From the NCBI RefSeq assembly GCF_001625215.2, contig NC_030386.2, positions 23,468,545-23,532,544 of the forward strand: DNA of 64,000 nucleotides, written 5' to 3'. The notes below the pieces were generated by a model. That model was not told the origin of the DNA and did no database searches. It was given only the letters and a program-made list of their open reading frames with translations. The translations under genes and the position numbers were made by a program. The stretch's first letter is position 1. The number at the start of each line of letters is the position of its first letter. This document shows positions 10,631 to 23,500 of this stretch, piece by piece. The DNA is from Daucus carota subsp. sativus (lineage: Eukaryota; Streptophyta; Magnoliopsida; Apiales; Apiaceae).

Positions 10631-12388
10631 TCACAAGGCATAGCCTCCATTATTGTATGGATATGCATTCTGTTGCTGTAATTTTGCCAGACTTACCTCT
10701 CCTTGCATTCCGTTTCTTGCATATTGCTGCCACATCAATTGTTCCTTCATTAATAACTGGTGTTTCTTCTCCAATTCTGACATCTGCACATAAGCAGGTG
10801 GTGGCACCCCAAGCGAGGCAGCAAATGGATCAGCCCCGGATGTACTCTGAGCTCCACCCCCTGCTGTTGGAGGTGCTGGTAATGCTAGCATTGCTGGCCT
10901 CCCGGCTGATCCTAATGCAACGCTGCTGGCACTTCCAGTAGCTATCATACCCGAGGATGCCATAGCATGCTTTATTGCCCCTTGTTGATACATACCATCT
11001 AGCATCAATGTATCAAACCCCCCTGGAAGTGAAGACTTCTGGTTTGCCAAGTGGCTTGCAGTCTGAACAAGGGCCGTCTCCCAGTCCCCTGTATTATTGA
11101 AGGCTTCCCATGCTGAAGTCCCGACTGTTGGTGTGGCGGTTGAAGGACCACCGTCAAATAAAGCTAAAGCCAATCTATTTGATTGTTCTTCACTTGTTGG
11201 GGCATCTGCACCCAGGTTCAGCAAATCACCCACATCCTGCCTTTTGGGCTCCACTTTAATCTCCTGTGCTGGTTCTTCCACTTTTACTTCCACCGCCTCT
11301 GCTTTCACTGTTTCTTCTACAAACCCTTCCGGTGGAGGTAACGTTTTCATTGCATTCAGATCCTCTTCAGGTTCTTCCTCTTTTTCTTCAACAGGCTCTA
11401 CTTCTGCATTCATAGCCATTCTGTTTCTTAGCATCACTGATTTCTCACGTATGAACTCATCCATAGCATCCAGTTTCTGCTGTGTGATCTTGTCTACATC
11501 AGGATATTCAGATGTTCGTACAACACCAACACTCTTGGTCCACTCATAGAAACTGTCAAGCTCATCATACTGTTTTGAAACACGGCAAAAAATCTCATAA
11601 ACTTTTACAGAATCAGGTATATCAAGCACCATGAATCTATCAATTAAGACACCCGTAGCCTCTGATATGTCATAATAAATCTGGAAACTATCTTTCACTA
11701 TTGGGTATAGGGCGACAATGACAATTCTGTTAGTCCTCGCAGCACCTGTTGGCCGACATGCTAAAAACCTTTCAAGAAGTTGCATATAATGATGAATTCT
11801 CGAAAATATTTGCCCATTTGTCAGCTCCTGCACTGGTGTTGCTCTGGCTGTGGTAGCCCCTTGATTAGCCTCCTCGTCCTCTTCAATATAGGCGAACATG
11901 TTACCTTTTCCCCTCTTGTCTTGCATCCTGCACTCGAGCTGTTCATCAAGATACAGTGCATAGGTACGTACAAATGCAGAGTAATCCCAAGAATCAGCCT
12001 TTGTAGTGTCCCTGAAGTCAGACATGTTAAGAAGGCGTGTCCCTCGCCTTGTAGCAAAGAAAAACTCTTGCTCATAAGCTGGATCACCGTCAGACAGCAA
12101 TCGCTGAATCAAAATAAGCGCCTTCAACGCAACAACCCAGTTCTTGGTCTTGTTAAGACGTCGTGAAATGGTGCCAACACAGGCAGCAATGTGGGAGCGA
12201 GAGTAAGTAGTTAAGCTCAGGATTTCACGTATGTACCTCTCCTCGGCTGGATACTGCTCGTGTCGGGTGGCCTTGACAATCGCTATATCGAGATCAGCAA
12301 GAGCTGTACTGCTAGCAACTTTGGCAAGGCTTATGCTCGTCTGATCTTTCACTGCTCCAATAGCTTGTCTGATCTTGCTCTGGGACAT
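10631..12388 (-). CDS. ANTH/AP180-type clathrin assembly protein
   Basis: The protein has 585 residues in one uninterrupted frame, starting at ATG 12388 (MSQSKIRQAIGAVKDQ). The N-terminal half is an ANTH domain that binds phosphoinositides. It contains DLDIAIVKATRHEQYPAEER, YIREIL, the repeated helices SRRLNKTKNW and ALILIQRLL, and NMSDFRD. The C-terminal half is low-complexity and acidic, with DPF (in SGADPFAAS), a typical adaptor/clathrin-binding short motif, and a Gln-rich tail. Such proteins load cargo and clathrin at the plasma membrane or trans-Golgi. Among Arabidopsis members it most resembles At1g03050/At4g02650 (called PICALM5 in pollen-tube work), by recall. The length fits that subgroup. 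The opposite-strand frames in this span are shadows. Confidence 0.92.
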   Translation of the reverse strand: MSQSKIRQAIGAVKDQTSISLAKVASSTALADLDIAIVKATRHEQYPAEERYIREILSLTTYSRSHIAACVGTISRRLNKTKNWVVALKALILIQRLLSDGDPAYEQEFFFATRRGTRLLNMSDFRDTTKADSWDYSAFVRTYALYLDEQLECRMQDKRGKGNMFAYIEEDEEANQGATTARATPVQELTNGQIFSRIHHYMQLLERFLACRPTGAARTNRIVIVALYPIVKDSFQIYYDISEATGVLIDRFMVLDIPDSVKVYEIFCRVSKQYDELDSFYEWTKSVGVVRTSEYPDVDKITQQKLDAMDEFIREKSVMLRNRMAMNAEVEPVEEKEEEPEEDLNAMKTLPPPEGFVEETVKAEAVEVKVEEPAQEIKVEPKRQDVGDLLNLGADAPTSEEQSNRLALALFDGGPSTATPTVGTSAWEAFNNTGDWETALVQTASHLANQKSSLPGGFDTLMLDGMYQQGAIKHAMASSGMIATGSASSVALGSAGRPAMLALPAPPTAGGGAQSTSGADPFAASLGVPPPAYVQMSELEKKHQLLMKEQLMWQQYARNGMQGEVSLAKLQQQNAYPYNNGGYAL

Positions 12389-13476
12389 TGTATCTGTTAA
12401 TTTTATATGCAGCTCTAATTGAATTGCAGGAGAGAAGTTTCAACCTGAATGGTATTCAATAGAACAGTGAATATTGCTACATACATTTCTGCATTATATA
12501 TAATTATAATGGATGTTATAATTAATAATTAATATCTGCATTTGTATGTAATTTGGCAGGCCTTCATTTTGTACTGGGATCTGGAATGCATCAACACAAG
12601 AATGAACATGCAATGGGAAGAGTTTAGAAGTGCATGCATGTATTTACCTCAACAGGAGGATAAGCCAAACGATGTATGTCCGGAATTGATCAAAATAAAT
12701 AGTGACGAAATTAATATCATTCTGTACAAAACACTTCTATTCAGACTGTAATTAATTTATTTTTTGTTCAAAAAAAAAAGTGAAGAGAAGACGGAGGGAG
12801 GCTTTCTATCTCCCTATCCTTGTTAGCCTGTGTCATTTCCTCTTCCAAAATTTTCCAACTCTACCGTGCATAATCCTCTTTTTCAGCATTACAACAAGGA
12901 ATTTTTTAGTGGAATTTACACATAACACATGTCAATTATAATATCTCTGTACCCGTATGTTAATTGCTAAACCTATAGTATTAAATTAATCATGCAAGGG
13001 GTTAATTGTTAAATCTATGTTATATTTATCATGCATAGGTCTAGTTAATTCTACACACTTAGAATTTTTTTTTTTCCCCTAGCCAATAAATTAATACTGG
13101 TATATCTTTCCCTTTTTTTTCCTGCTTCTAGACCGTTTTGAACAAGAAAAAACAGCCAGAAAATTAACAATGAAAAATGGTTAAACAAGACATGGTGTCT
13201 GACAAAAAAAATATTTTTGATCTCTTCTTCTGTTTATGGACTTGCCACAATGATCAAACTACAAAATATAAAAAATGGTGTTCGATCTTTGCAGATTGCA
13301 GACATATTGTCAACATGTCAGTATCATATTACAAGTAGATCATACAACAGAAATCGACAATGTCAAAACAACTCATTGTTGGTAGAGTAGTGATAGATAA
13401 CTAAATGACACCCCCTCAGGGCAGTATAGTGACCAGCAAAACCACAAATCTAAGCTTTCAAATGACCTACATTAGG
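12389..13476. other. Intergenic DNA between the ANTH gene and TRM11
   Basis: It holds the 5' flank of the ANTH gene and the 3' untranslated region of TRM11. The 69-codon frame at 12542-12751 has no recognisable family and is probably chance. Confidence 0.5.
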
Positions 13477-16400
13477 CTACACATACTTTCCTCTATATTT
13501 TGGCTTCACTTCTTTACCACAGTTCCCATCATCTCCAGAACTCGAGTTATGATCAGCAGGGCTGAACACGGCAGAATGTAGATTCCCCTCTTCTAGCCAC
13601 TTGAGATGGTTTTCTTTGAAATCCATGTGTTTCAACCGAGCTGACTCAGCAATGTCATCAGTGTATGGCTTGATCTTCACCATTGTTAGTAACACACGGC
13701 TGTAACGAAAACTTAGTATCTGTTCACAAGAAGCGATTAACTTAAAACACGGGTGTTCTGGAAAACTAGGACTGCTGGAACCATCATCTCGTACTACAGG
13801 ATAGAAGTACACAAGTCTCCCATCCATTACAAGCATCTTTGCAGCAAGATCAAGCAAATCATGCACGCACTCCGCTAAGCTGTAAGCACCTGTTGAGGGA
13901 ATATGATTTGTCCTCTTCTCGTCGGGAACAGTATATGGACCCACAACACCTTTCAGCAGTTTACGGCCACCAGATTTGCGCCCTCCAGCACGAACTCCAT
14001 AGGGAGGGTCACATATTATGGCATCAAACACCTAAAAGTGTCAGGTTCTTGAATAGTTATTTAAAACGTTGTTGAAAATATCTGTGTCCAACTTACTATC
14101 ATAGATTCGTAGGCCAGGATTTGTTTGACAGGGCTACGAAATACTTAAATCCATTACGTTTGAGCAACATACACATATATGTATTATATAACTTTAAATT
14201 CTAGTCTATAATCTTGTATAGCAAAAATGAACATATTCGAGACTTAAAAACAATTTATTTAATTTTTAGAAAGAGAAATTCATAAAAAAATTTATTTACA
14301 ATTTTTTGAGGCTAACATAGATCATAAAAACTGGGACGCAAGAACATAAAACAAAAATTCATTAAACTATAAAGTCAAAACAATAACATATAATGCACAA
14401 TTTATAACCTCAGTTCATTGCACTCTTATAGTTTGGCCACAATAATATCTTCATAAATAATATGCTCCTACCAGGTGTTTGGGAAAGAGATATTGGAGGG
14501 ACCTATAGGATATTCCAAGATGATCCTGAGATCACGGGATTCTGAAAGATTAAATCGCCGCAGTCTTTAAAAGTCTCACTGTGGAACATTAAAATTTGGA
14601 AAAACAATATATCTTGTACAATTCAATCTCAAAACTTCAGGTACTGGGAGCTTCTCTTCAATTGGGTACATTTCAAGCCACACCACCACTCCTAAACTAC
14701 TTTAAAATAGATTAGCATGATTTAAAAGGTGCATGCAGGAGTTCTATCGATAAGGTTAAAGTTGTGTATTTCTGAGTTGTGACTATAAAATCATAGATAA
14801 TAGAATAGACAACCGATTGTAAAAATTTTGACCAGCAAAATCAAATATTTTGATTATTAGTACTGAAGGAACTAAAAGAGTTACCTCGGATAACCCAGGG
14901 CGCCAAGGAGGAAGGTTATTATCTGCTCGTAACAGGGAAATTGGCATTGGTAGTCCATACTGCAAGTAAAAAAGCTTATGCTTATATTAAATGAGTCTTA
15001 TATAACAAAAAAAATTTAACCAAAGCAATGTTCTGTAAAGCATCAAGTAGTAAAGGTATTCCAAAAGGTAAATAGTAACTGTATTTGTTGGCAGACTTCT
15101 GGAGTTGGATACTTAGCATATGGGAGCAGAAATAGCTAATATAGTAAATTCCTCAAAGTCACTCCAATAACCTGAACAGAAGATTGACCTTGTGGAAAGT
15201 CCTCTTTTGGTAATCGTCAAGTGTCCCTCCCCTTTCCTAAGTACCCCATCAACGAATCTGACTTGACCATATATGCCTACTAACTTTAACTTCGAGTATT
15301 GCAATGAAGTTCAGTGTCTGTCAACACTCACTTCAAGCATAGAAAACTGAAATGAGCTTTTCCCTAGTCCAACATATGAGAGAACTAGATTGTGTAAAAG
15401 AAAAAATGGTTCACGGGGAAGAAATAAGAAAAAGTATACACTGGAATTCAGATTACCCTAAAATACAAGATTAGGTGTTCTCTATGATTAGTTCACTTGT
15501 TTTTAATATATAAATTATTTTATGTTTCCTATAAGGTTTCTAATGTACAGAAAAAGTCAAATATGTAAATTATCATTCAGGCTTGCAAAAGATGTCTCAA
15601 TGCATGATTATTGAGAATCTTACTGGAGTATTCTTTACTGAGTGGCATTGAGTAAAAACTTAAGAACAAATTTTAGGGTTGTAGTGTAACATTTAAAAAG
15701 GGATTAGTCAACAAACAACAAATTGCAAGTTATACCAAAAAAAAATGTTCTACATAGGTTTTACCTGCTTAAAATTGCTCCAAACATTACAGTCCGGGCC
15801 ACGACCATCACGTACTACCCTAATGTCAATATCTGCACCCTGATCATATTTTCAAGATAGTTGTTACTTGCTTAAAAGTAAAGGTAAGAACCAGCTTTAT
15901 AACTAGTATGTTACAAAAATAAAGACCTTACCATAGTCATAGCTCCAAAATGAGCCGCGGCAACCAGAATGCTCCCTGTCCCGACAAAGGGATCATACAC
16001 AAGTTTTCCATGTGTAGCTTTTGCTTGATTGGCCATCAAGAAAGCAACTTCTGCATCCATGGCTGTTGGCCCAAGATAATTACGGCTCTTTAATTCATAG
16101 GTTGGCAAGAGCTTCCTGTCAGCAGCTCCAACTTCTCGACCAAAAAATATTCTCTTTTGAACAACAGGTGGGAGACCATTATGAGATCCATAGTCATCTG
16201 TTTCCATGATCCAAAAGTTATGCTCTGGGTTTTTTAAATTTACTCGACCCTGAAACATTATTCATGTTGACACAAAAATGGAGACAGATGAATGTATCTT
16301 GCAAACCAAATCTATAAGACATTCAAAACCTAATTATAAAATAATCAAGAAAATGGAAAGAAATGCAGCGATTAACGCTATCTGATTACAAAATGGAGGT

Positions 16401-16903
16401 TAGCTATGGTCTGGGTGCTAGTCTTGGATAGTAACCAGCATGTACTTTGAGATGTACAATAACTTTGCAGCAATGCATAATGTGGAAAAGGTAGCACCTC
16501 TTTATCATTGATGCATATATGCAAAATATAAAATTGATAGGCATATATAATGGTCTTACATATAGTATTATAAAATGTGCCAAGCCGTTGCTAATCACTT
16601 ATTTGTGGAACTTAATGGCTGCTAGTATTAGGAGTTTCAGTGCGCCTAGCGAAATTCAATCTTTCAAAGCCAGAAGGGATGCATACAAAATTTTTTTGTC
16701 CAAAAGGGCTTTCTCACACCATGTAAATGCCACAATGCATTTAGGGTCTATTCCAGGGATGACAAAATAATCCGATCCGACAAATAACTGATCCAAAACC
16801 CCCGAAATTTTAGATTTACCGAACCCAATTTTTTGGATTTGGATTTGGATATTAGGTATAGCGATCCTAAACCCGATCTGAATCCGAAACCGAAAAAACC
16901 TGA

Positions 16904-16935
<32 letters not shown>

Positions 16936-18721
16936 GATATATTATTTATTACACATTATAATATATATTACAATATATATAAGTTTAATAATATATTATA
17001 TATTATACATTATAATATATTGCAATATATACATTACTTAATATTCATAAAATATTTTTTAGTTAATAATTAAATCCAAGATATGTCATATTGGATACAT
17101 AATATTTTATATTATAGTACATTATAAGTTTATTAATTAAAATTCGGTTTTCACTTAGCCGAAAAAATAAGTGAGACAATGATAAACATTCAATGTATGG
17201 TTATGAGATGTGTGTAATTCTTTCTTTAAAATAGTTATTAATTGATGTATTTTAAGTGTTAATGATGTATTATAATCCTACATATCAAGGGATGTTAATG
17301 TATTGAAAGTTAATGGTTAAGTATTTATAAATTCAAAATTTCATGTTTCGGATTTCGGGTATATCCATATCTAGTCTTGAAAAAAAAAAACCGGGTTTCG
17401 GGTATTACCCGAATCCAATCCAAATTTTGTCGGATCAGAATCGGATTTTCATTTTTGAGTTCGGGTCGGGTTCGGGTATGGATAAAAAATTCGGGTTTGG
17501 ATTTGGATACTGCCATATCAGATTCGATCCGACGCAATTGTCATCCCTAGTTTAATCCATATATCTTTAAAGTGAGGGTTTAAATTTAACACAAACTAAA
17601 ATCCTAAAACATATATATCATGAAGATAATAGGAAAAAATTGTGTCTCCAGTTTTATCTTACCAACTCTTACCACTAAATGATAATAGAAGTGCAGACAA
17701 TCGGCACTGGAAAAATCAATTAATTGAAACTTAGAAATGGTTTCTAGTAGTAGTATATATGAAATTTTTTATAGCTACAAAAATTTAAAAAACAATTTAG
17801 AAATCTAACCAAGATGTTTCATTCATCAAATTTCATTCGGTTACTGAGCTAGATTTATGATAAAAATTAATAGCAGTTACAACACACTTTATCATGCCTC
17901 AAAGGAAAAAGATAAACCTTAAATGGGATGTAAGAGAGCCCTCGAATGCGTTCATTATGTTCTGTAAAGCTCATGACTTTTCCAAAAGTATCAATACTGA
18001 TTCTGAAGGTGCTATCTGAATTCAGGTACGGCAATTTACGCTCTTCTGGATAACCTTTTATAGATTCCTCCAGTTCCTCATAGCTATTTCCTTCGCCCCA
18101 AAGTTCAAAAAGCCCTTTCACAAGCATACCTGCATATTTGAGGATCAACGATTTAATATAATATTATAATCTAAACACATAGTAAAAGGGGACTAAGGTG
18201 ATTCTTCAGCTTAAGACCAAATGATATACTTATTCCAAGAAAAGGAATACAAAGCAAGAAAAAACTCCATAGATAAATCATTTGCAACTCATACCGACAT
18301 CCTGTGGAGTAGAAGGTGTACAAGGCAGAATAAAGATATCTTAAACGCTGTTGTAAAAAATGTTCGAGCCCATTTGGGTTAGCTAAAATGAATAATTTAC
18401 AGCTATGGCGTCAACAATATTAGTGAAATAGTGGGAAGCATAAAATAAGTCTCATTATATTGTTAGCTAAGTTTACATTACCAAGCAAGAAAAAAAAAAG
18501 AGCTTACTTCGATTAGCAACACTGCGGGCAATGTCCTCAGAAGGGAGATTAACAAAATGAAAAGGAGAATCAGGGTGGTGATGTTCAGGTAACTTCCACT
18601 CTAATGAATGCTGTTGGCCATGTGGGTCATCATCGAATGCCCCGAATAGCTCAGCCAAAGATTCTACTTCAGGTTTTCTGTAATCCAACAGTCTGTGGTA
18701 AAACACGCACAAGTACCACAT
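13477..18721 (-). CDS. TRM11: tRNA (guanine10-N2)-methyltransferase, TRM11 homolog, six exons
   Basis: Trm11, with its partner Trm112, methylates G10 of cytosolic tRNAs. Exons deduced by eye: 18721-18508, 18129-17918, 16249-15932, 15839-15765, 14959-14885, 14031-13477. All have GT...AG borders and the frame is kept throughout. The sum is 1449 bases, 482 residues, close to the known plant and human proteins (about 460-480). The start MWYLCVFYHRLLDYR matches the family's N-terminus; the longer upstream frame does not. A THUMP-like N-terminal region is followed by the Rossmann methyltransferase. The SAM loop YDPFVGTGS lies at about residues 227-235, and the catalytic DPPYG at about 306-310 starts the last exon. 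Intron 2 (17917-16250) carries a hAT-type element. The upstream flank is GA/CT-rich. Exon borders are inferences; the identity is firm. Confidence 0.9.
16754..17549. mobile_element. Non-autonomous hAT-type element in TRM11 intron 2
   Basis: The left end CAGGGATGACAA (16754) and right end TTGTCATCCCTA (to 17549) are inverted repeats. The flanking 8-mers GTCTATTC (16746-16753) and GTTTAATC (17550-17557) match at six of eight positions, consistent with an aged 8-bp duplication. Subterminal regions are packed with copies of TCGGGT/ACCCGA and GGATTTGGAT words, as in many plant hAT MITEs. The core is AT-rich with a (CA)n(TA)n run at about 16901-16935. The open frames inside are low-complexity and not genes. 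Confidence 0.75.
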
Positions 18722-19074
18722 CTCTCTCCAGCTGCTAATCTCTCTCTCTGTCTCTCTGGAAATAGAGTAGAGGATGAAGGAAGGGAATGGGTGGGGTTTA
18801 GGCGGAGGGTTTATTTGTATAAAGCAAGACAAGAAGAAGGTCCTTGAAACCCTGGACTGTCAAACCTATTTTTTCAGGCGGACCGTGTTAAAGATGATTA
18901 TGAGCCCAACTCAATTACCCAAAACTTTCGGCAAGTTTACCTAACCATTTTCACCCTTTCTTTTGGAAATCCCGATTAATTTTTGAAAAGGAAAATTATC
19001 AATTCATCGATCGACTCCGATTTGATTGAACTTTTAAATTGATTTTAAAAACTTCAAACAAATCATGAATTTTA
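18722..19074. other. TRM11 5' flank
   Basis: It contains a pyrimidine/purine-rich stretch just upstream of the TRM11 start and then AT-rich DNA. No gene is seen. Confidence 0.45.
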
Positions 19075-19903
19075 TTTTTTTTTTACAAAATGCAAATTCA
19101 TTCCATTAAATTAAAATAAGTTTAGTCGGGACAAATCCCCAACTGACAATGCAATCAGGTTGATAAACAATAAAACGAGCTAAACAAATAGCCGCATTGT
19201 TTCCAGACTGCTTAACAAACTGAATCCAAGGATTCTTGAAATTGAAAATGAATACAAAGGCTTCTCGAGTAATCCAGCATCCAGCCTACATCAATCCCGA
19301 AAATGGTAGCTTCACAATTGACCTTCACAATAGTTCCATGGCTGTTGCGGTGTTCAGACGACTCAGTTGTAAAAACTAAGCAATGAGGAACAAGGGTCCT
19401 CGAATAATGAACAACTATAATTTGTGAAAGGTGAGCACATGCGATCGCCAAGCGTACCCCAGCTATCTACATGCCGGGAGCCAGCTATAGACATGCCGAA
19501 AGTAATAATGATGCGATAACCCAGATCTCCCAAAACTCCATCACAATCATTCTCATTGATAACACAGAAAGACATAACAACGCAGAATCACCCAAGAATG
19601 GGGTACTAAATCAACACACGCCAAAAGGCGAGACGGAAAAACACAATCGGACTTTTGATTTCAAAAGATCTGATTTATTCAGAAAACAATCAAGCCCAAA
19701 CTCAAATCCGAAACAGATCCGAGAATAAAACTCGATTGGAATCTTCGAGGTTTAAGCAACACTCGATTTTATTGAAAAACAAAAAACTGGTAAATAGTGG
19801 AGAAGATGGGAGAGCGAAAATGATTTGGTGGATGAAGAGGATGAAGGTGAAGAATGGAGAAGTGACGGTTAGTTTTGGGAGTCGACTTTCAAAACCCTAA
19901 TTT
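19075..19903 (-). mobile_element. Second copy of the RNase H-tailed retroposon (degenerate)
   Basis: Read on the minus strand, it begins near 19903 with a CCCTAA/CT-rich leader and ends in poly(A) (T-run 19075-19084). It shares long stretches with the plus-strand copy at 6119-6985: the AATAAAATCGAG leader word, the GGTCAATTGTGAAGCTAC segment and the AACAATGCGGCTATTTGTTTAG segment. The frame is broken, but the pieces still show VNCEAT and then a QSGNNAAICLARF-like tail. Target duplications are not clear here. This copy establishes that the element is a dispersed family. Confidence 0.7.
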
Positions 19904-20595
19904 GAGACATGATTAAAAATAATTAATATATATTATAAATAAATATCATACAGATTATTATGTAAGAAATTCACTCTAACAAAACATTATAAATTACTAC
20001 GCCTTGATATTGATTATATTCAAATTTTACGTAATGTTGGAAATGCTCTTAGACTTGTCTTTTTATTCATTTTATTTTATTTATTTATTTAAACATAATT
20101 TCAACAAAATTGAGCTGAGATTTAGCACAAGTTCTATTCCATAATGAAATATGTTCTAAAAATATGTGGACCAGCAGAGCTCGGTCGCTGAAAATCGAAG
20201 AGCAGACACAGCTTATTACTCGAAAATCAATCTCTGAACTATGCCAGAACTCATAATTATTTTTAAGCAACAGCATTCAAAGAAAAAATTATTTGAAGTA
20301 TCATCAGCTGCATTACAAACAAGGCATATCAAATTCACTTCATTGCAAATCGTATCATGCGATCTCTGTTAATACTCATCTATTATAAAATATTCAGGTG
20401 AAAAAGCCAAATCTTGGAGTCTGTCATAAAAATCAAACCACTCTATCAACCTCTGTCAAAATTACTGAGAAGAATATGAATAATTCTGTAAACTAAACTT
20501 TAGTACTACGAGCAATCAACATTTTTATGATAGTCATATGATTAAATACTCTCCAGTTGGATGATACCCGAAGGACAACTTGCAAGATTCTGCAA
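19904..20595. other. Intergenic DNA, 3' flank of the lamina gene
   Basis: AT-rich; it contains the 3' untranslated region of the minus-strand NMCP/CRWN gene. No further gene is seen. Confidence 0.5.
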
Positions 20596-23500
20596 TCAAG
20601 TAACGAAGAAGTTCCAGATCTTCTTGTGTATGGGAACTCTACCCTCTGATTCCTCATCCATATCCTCGTCCTCGCTTATTACTTCATATTCATCACCTCC
20701 ATTTTCAGTGCTGCGTTCAGGTATCATACTATTTACCTCTTCATTGCACTCTATTTTTTCTGTTAGCACTGGCTCGATACTCTTATCATGAGTTTCGGAT
20801 GTTTTGAGCTGTGCATCAAAGAAAAAAGATTGTATAAGTACATTTCACAAGAAGACTATATTGTAGAGTAGGTAACTCAATAATATGTAAATCAAGTCCA
20901 AAATTTTCTACAGAAGTAGGAAAACTAAAAAATGCAGTACCTTAACATCCCCCTCTGCTGAGAGATCTTGTATTCCAGGACTTGTACATGTTGTAACCTC
21001 TACAGGTCGTGTTGGATCATCTTTCTCAGAAGCTATATCCTGTGATGAAGCAAATAGAAATGGTTCTCTATCCTTGATAAATTGTTCTCCCACCTCAACC
21101 TTAACCTTCTTGTTGGGAACTTGAAGCTCATTGATGCCCTTGTGCTTTTCAAGTTGGTTCTCTTCCAGCTGCTTCTTGTTCAGGGGTATATCCTTCTCTA
21201 TTCTACACCTTTTGAACCTCGATTCTTCCACATCCTTTTGGGCAGCTTCCTTCAAGTAATTGATATTGTTATATTCTCTCTCCCTCTCCTCCATGAATGC
21301 CCTCTCCCTTTCATTCATATGTGCCTCCAGTTCCTCTCGTTTCTTTTGTAGGTCGACCTCAAGATCCTTTCTGCGTTGCTCAAACTCATTAAGCATTTGC
21401 CTACGTCCAAGTTGAGCCTTTTCAGATATAAGGGACTGCTCTTGCCTCATTTTAGTGGCAAACGTTTCTTTTTCTATTTCAAGAGTTTCCAACTCCCTTT
21501 TAACATGATCTTCCATTGCAAGCCTATCATTCTTTAATTGATCCTCCTCAGACTGTTTGAGTTTCTCAAAAAACTTAATCTCTTCTTTCAGTTGCGCCTG
21601 CATACGAAGATATTCTGCCCTTTCTTCTTCAGAAATCTTGAGATTCTTTGTTTTTTCTTGAATCTTACTCTCCCGTTGGCTAATGTCAGTCCTCATCTTC
21701 TCAATCTCATCTTTAAAGGTTTGAAGAGAATCCTTATCAACAAGCATTTGTTTCTTTTCCAAATCCAGCCTTCTCTCATCTGACTTCAGTAGGTTCCCTT
21801 TCTCTTCCAAAGTCCTTAAATTCGCGTCCAGGTGTTTTTCTTTCCCTTTAATTCTTTCAGACTTGTTTTTCAAATGTAGTTCAAGCTTACCCAGTTCTTC
21901 CTCTCTACAGGTGACTGCGTCTTCTTTCCATTTCAAGAAATTCAGCCAGCTTCTCTTCTCGTCGTTAAGAGACTGCCTTTTTCTATCCATTCCAACCTCA
22001 AACTCCTGCATTTTTGCATTAAACAAAGCACATTGTTCAACAAGAAGCATCTGAATCTCAACCGACAAGAAGTACATTAGAATTGATCAATTATAAGAGT
22101 TGTGCCACATGATGTAAGATATATGTTGGAAAGAAGAAAAGACAAACATGAGGCAAAATTGATTAATAACCATTTATAAGATCTTAATGTAGATACTCAC
22201 TCTTTCCCTAGCAGTCAGCTTTTCTGTCAAAGCCAGCAACTCCTTATCCTTCATCTCCAGGTCACTCCTAAGAGCCTCGGCTTTCTGTAATCAAATATGA
22301 AGAATATATCACCTAAAATACCATATCTGACAAACAAAAATAACGGCAAACTAAGAAGAATAAAAGCTCACTTGCTCTTGCTCTGTTAAATTTGCCAGTC
22401 TGTGATTTATATCCTCCTCTTTTTTGTTCAAAACTGAGGTGCTCAAGTCAATTTCCTTCTGCGCTTTTTTGAGATCTCGCTCTTTAAGCTTTAAAGCCAT
22501 CTCAGATTCATTTAGTTTTACCTCCCTCTCAGTAGTAATTCTCTGGCCCTCACATAATTTATCTTTACCTTCTTGCAGTTTTCTCTCCCGCTCTTGCAGA
22601 TCATTTTCCTTAGTAGAAAAAGTGGCTTCCTGTGCTTCACGCCTGCAGATTAGAGATCGTTAATAAAAGCTCCAATCTGTAAGAAATGGAAGTTGTACAG
22701 AAGTTTTTTTCACATATCATACTCTGCAATGAAGGACGCACGCTCCTTTAGGAACAAATTGCCACGAGTCTGAATCTCTTCTTTCAGTTCCAACTGCAAA
22801 CGAATATTTTCTGCCCTTTCTTCTTCAGCAGTCTTGAGTTTCTCAATTTCTTCTTGAATCTTCCTCTCCTGCTGGCTAATACCATTCCTCCTCTTCTCAG
22901 TCTCGTCTTTAAAACTTTTAAGACAAGCCTTCTCGACAAGAATTCTCTCCTTTTCCGAATCCAGCCTTTTCTCTTCTGACTTGAGTAGCTTCTCTTTCTC
23001 TTTTAAAGTTATCAACTTCGCTTCTAGGTCTTTCTCTTTCTCTTCAATTCTTTCAGACTTGTTTTCCAAAGATAACTCAAGCTTACCCAGCTTTTCTGCT
23101 CTATCGGTGATCTCCTCTTCTCGGTATTGCAAGCCATCCAGCCTACTTCTCTCCTCGTCGTTAAGAGACTTCCTTTTTCCATCCATCTCCACCTCAAATT
23201 CCTGCATTATTGCATCAAGGACAAGACGTTATGACAATAGTTGTACCAAATGATGCAAGACGTATACAGTATACTGGAAAAGAAAAGAAAAAAGACATAG
23301 CAAGGGAAGTACTAAGATCAATGTAAATTAATTAATAACTGTTCACATGAGCTTAAGTATAGATACTCACTCGTTCCCTAGCAGTCAGCTTTTCTGTTAA
23401 AGCCAGGAACTCCTTGTCCTTCATCTCCAGGTCAATCCTAAGAGTCTCGACTTTCTGTAATCAAATATGAAGAATTTATAAACGGAAAATGCTATATTTG

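Noticed and set aside
11097-11549. 150-codon plus-strand frame inside the ANTH gene
   Set aside because: It is the antisense shadow of a strongly supported minus-strand gene and has Ser-rich shadow composition.
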